A stretch of 7,595 nucleotides of DNA from contig CAXMPG010000155.1 in assembly GCA_964195485.1 (NCBI GenBank), positions 1 through 7,595 on the forward strand. The letters run 5' to 3'. Below the pieces are notes generated by a model that saw nothing but the letters and a program-made list of their open reading frames with translations, was not told the origin of the DNA and did not search any database. The stretch is from CAJXZP01 sp964195485. GTDB lineage: Bacteria > Bacteroidota > Bacteroidia > Flavobacteriales_G > Salibacteraceae. Both the position numbers and the translations under genes were made by a program. Shown piece by piece: positions 6,401 to 7,595 of this stretch; within the stretch, counting starts at the first letter, position 1; every line of letters begins with the position of its first letter.

Positions 6401-7595
6401 GTGGTACTGTTTGGAACTGGAGCCCAAAATTTATACAATCAACCAGGGACGTATGATATTACCATGGTAATTAGAACTCTTTTTGGATGTACAGATACTA
6501 TTATAAAATACAATTATATTACCATTGGAGGTCCTACAGGCTCAATTACGCATAACCCAGATATTGGATGTGTGGATGACCAAGTCACTTTTGATGTTGC
6601 AAACGCTAATAGCGATGCGGAGCGTTTTATTTGGGATTTTGGTGATGGAGTAGTGGATACGACCTATTCTCCCAATATAGCCATGAACCATGCATATACT
6701 GCCGATGGTTTTTATAATGTGTCTTTGTTATTATCTGATATATTAGGTAATTGCAATAAAACGGATACTTCCACTATTGAAGTTGATTTAGTGCAAGCTG
6801 GATTTTTACTTTCAGATACGATGGGCTGTTCTCCCGTGCAATTTGGAGGAATAAGTACTTCGATTGGGGAGGATATATTGGATTGGTACTTAGATGGAGT
6901 CAATATTTCTCAAACACCCACTGAAAATTTTAACATTATTGGAGCGGGTACGCATGAAATCATGCTAGTTGTTGTTAATAATCATTCGCTATGTAGTGAT
7001 AGCCTCATTAAAACAGTGGTAGTTCACCCGATACCAAATATTTCTGTTACGCCAAATTCTATAGTTTGTATAGGAGATAGTTTGCCGTTAAATGCTTCTG
7101 GCGCTAAGGATTATAATTGGGTGCCTAATACGTGGTTAAATCAAGATACTATTAGAAATCCAATTACAGTACCCTTAAATGATATCATGTATACGGTGGT
7201 GGGCGTAGATTCTAATAATTGTGAAAACTCGGACTCTATACGTATTATCGTACAGCAAAAACCAGAGTTACTTTGGATTACTCCTGATACTTTCATTTTT
7301 GTTGGAGATGATATCCAATTGAATACCTCTTCTAGTTTGCCAATAACTTACCAGTGGTCTCCCAGTTTTACCATGGGCTGTACTGATTGTCCAAGTCCTA
7401 TTGTAAAGCCCGGTGAAACAACCATGTACACGTTGGTTTATGGAGATTTAAATAATTGTTTTTCTTTCGATACTACCGTAACCATTCGGGTAAGCGATGA
7501 GTTTAATGTGTACATTCCAAATACGTTTACTCCTGATGGAGACCACTTAAATGACACATTTATCCCTGTTACCTATGGAATAGAAGAAGTGATTT
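3419..7595 (+). CDS. Giant secreted PKD-repeat protein with type B T9SS sorting domain (3' end outside window)
   Basis: The frame is open from 3401 to the window end, giving at least 1,392 residues from TTG 3419. Residues 1-26 are a signal peptide: KK near the start, a hydrophobic core (PIFLVIFLCSISIL, 10-23) and a KAQ cleavage region. C18 lacks a proper lipobox, so it is not a lipoprotein. Residues 28-1205 hold 14 PKD or PKD-like modules of about 80-90 residues with WDFGDG turns and YDVTLTV-type strands. Residues 1206-1361 hold two Ig-like modules. Residues 1362-1392 (FNVYIPNTFTPDGDHLNDTF) begin a gliding-motility-associated C-terminal domain (CHU_C), the type B T9SS signal. About 50-60 more residues would be expected. 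The protein is probably exported to the cell surface as an adhesin or a stalk-like scaffold; no enzymatic domain is visible. The start is uncertain because there is no nearby in-frame ATG: TTG 3419 and TTG 3407 are both possible. Confidence 0.9.
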   Translation, partial: MTKKSIYKLPIFLVIFLCSISILKAQVVADFIAVADSGCAPFVATFADSSSGNITYRHWDFGNLNTATGNNVAPSAIYNSPGVYDVTLTVSDGVDTASITKIAIITVLSLPVANFTYQNTLTGCAEFSFSVFDNSSPGSLSIDSWKWDFDDGTPLVIGQSVSHNYHNPGVFAVTLIVSDSMGCSNSKVISNLVSVLPKPVANFYSNDSLSVCGPPLTINILNTSSSNLPLNYNWTVGGVNYTTAHITPTFTASGGYNAELIVTNSIGCSDTLYKPFYVWIGSIVANMTIADTACLNAPTEMVNSSYGGNTFSWDFGDGVTAVGDTVNHSYTNTGNYTVTLVSSAGSVCDDSTTQNIYVESIQAAFTSTPHFACEFPLVVNFTDQTVGNIVGWEWHFGNLIGPGPNFQPNISFLQNPVNSYMTEDIFDDTLTVTSANGCKGTFVIPANEQIILTNADFTASVVEGCMPLIVDFTNITDSVSRIGSWYWDYDDGTPKDYTFSPTHTFVDTGVYDVSLTVISIMGCTTTFFMEVKVGSAQMANFTVDTLMACGSDTVNFTNLSSDTSLINEYLWVFGDGTTTDGFEPFHLFLDTGILEVTLVVKFNGCPDTLNLATAIEILGPITSVFPGYSCDSQNVVSFTTYSLGGTDIYWDFGDSSAIDSVHWNPTHTFAAHDSNYQLTVLVTDSTTGCEQTISNVTRIRYLSADLVGADTTICRNDNVLFNTGSSVNALSYMLWSMNSFSNPQVGNSVEDFTFNQKGAQTIYVVVRDEHDCLDTASQSVYVYEPVPQFSFSPSLGCAPLAVQFTDFSTSDTNIVSWLWDLGNGNTTSVRNPFYLYNGNGTMGFSLKLLVTDTFGCSNRLDSIGAITVFEPPSSFASPNTQVCENSLVGFTNQPIGVFTYLWDFGDGTTSTLVSPQHAYAAGTYDVSLKVTDQMGCDSTYVETSYIEVEGIPIADFTATPIVVDCYPASITFTDSSTYSSVNFWTWNFGDSPNDVVLFGTGAQNLYNQPGTYDITMVIRTLFGCTDTIIKYNYITIGGPTGSITHNPDIGCVDDQVTFDVANANSDAERFIWDFGDGVVDTTYSPNIAMNHAYTADGFYNVSLLLSDILGNCNKTDTSTIEVDLVQAGFLLSDTMGCSPVQFGGISTSIGEDILDWYLDGVNISQTPTENFNIIGAGTHEIMLVVVNNHSLCSDSLIKTVVVHPIPNISVTPNSIVCIGDSLPLNASGAKDYNWVPNTWLNQDTIRNPITVPLNDIMYTVVGVDSNNCENSDSIRIIVQQKPELLWITPDTFIFVGDDIQLNTSSSLPITYQWSPSFTMGCTDCPSPIVKPGETTMYTLVYGDLNNCFSFDTTVTIRVSDEFNVYIPNTFTPDGDHLNDTFIPVTYGIEEVI
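3500..7501 (+). repeat. Array of 16 PKD/Ig-like protein modules
   Basis: Module starts, set by the recurring VANF or ADF-type strand, are 3500, 3752, 4016, 4268, 4502, 4775, 5024, 5279, 5528, 5774, 6032, 6272, 6536, 6794, 7034 and 7265. Classic WDFGD turns are clear in modules 4, 8, 11 and 13, and close variants (WDFDDG, WDYDDG, WVFGDG, WDLGNG, WNFGDS, WHFGN, WDFGN) occur in others. Modules 3, 9 and 14 keep the strand pattern and the cysteines but lack the turn. Modules 15-16 (YNWVPN, YQWSPS) look like Ig-like domains. The copies are well diverged at both DNA and protein level, so this is an old array, not a recent tandem expansion. Confidence 0.85.

Noticed and set aside
4820..6903. Reverse-strand frames of 63-69 codons at 4820-5029, 5633-5827 and 6712-6903
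   Set aside because: They are antisense to a continuous forward frame with clear PKD modules, and their translations show no domain-like pattern.

Overview
The window looks like chromosomal DNA of a Bacteroidota member, probably in or near the Flavobacteriales. It is AT-rich, it carries both types of C-terminal sorting signal used by the type IX secretion system (T9SS), it has promoter boxes of the Bacteroidota type (TTTG at about -33, TAnnTTTG at about -7), and purine-rich Shine-Dalgarno sites are mostly absent. No taxon below the order can be named from this sequence alone.

Left end (1-281): the last 12 codons of a forward gene, a strong intrinsic terminator at 70-102, then a short non-coding stretch. 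That stretch holds two directly repeated palindromes, the first of which sits inside a long terminator-like hairpin. Next is a small cysteine/histidine-rich protein of unknown function (282-587).

Middle: a forward gene (648-2066) encodes a secreted protein with a signal peptide, seven repeats of about 43-52 residues that suggest a beta-propeller, and a type A T9SS sorting domain. A promoter can be seen between it and the small gene, so the two are probably separate transcripts. It converges, with a 28-base gap, on a reverse-strand gene (2095-3270) for a THUMP-domain RNA methyltransferase of the RlmL/YpsC type. This is the only housekeeping gene in the window and appears to have a leaderless promoter.

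Right part (3419-7595): a very long forward reading frame runs off the end of the window. It encodes a secreted, probably cell-surface protein of at least 1,392 residues. It has a signal peptide, about 14 PKD or PKD-like modules, two Ig-like modules and the beginning of a gliding-motility-associated C-terminal domain (type B T9SS sorting). Nearly every module carries two cysteines at equivalent places. It has no in-frame ATG near the signal peptide and probably starts at TTG.

The two large secreted proteins would share one export route but probably differ in final attachment. Nothing suggests they work together with the methyltransferase. No mobile elements, tRNA or rRNA genes, or CRISPR arrays are visible.
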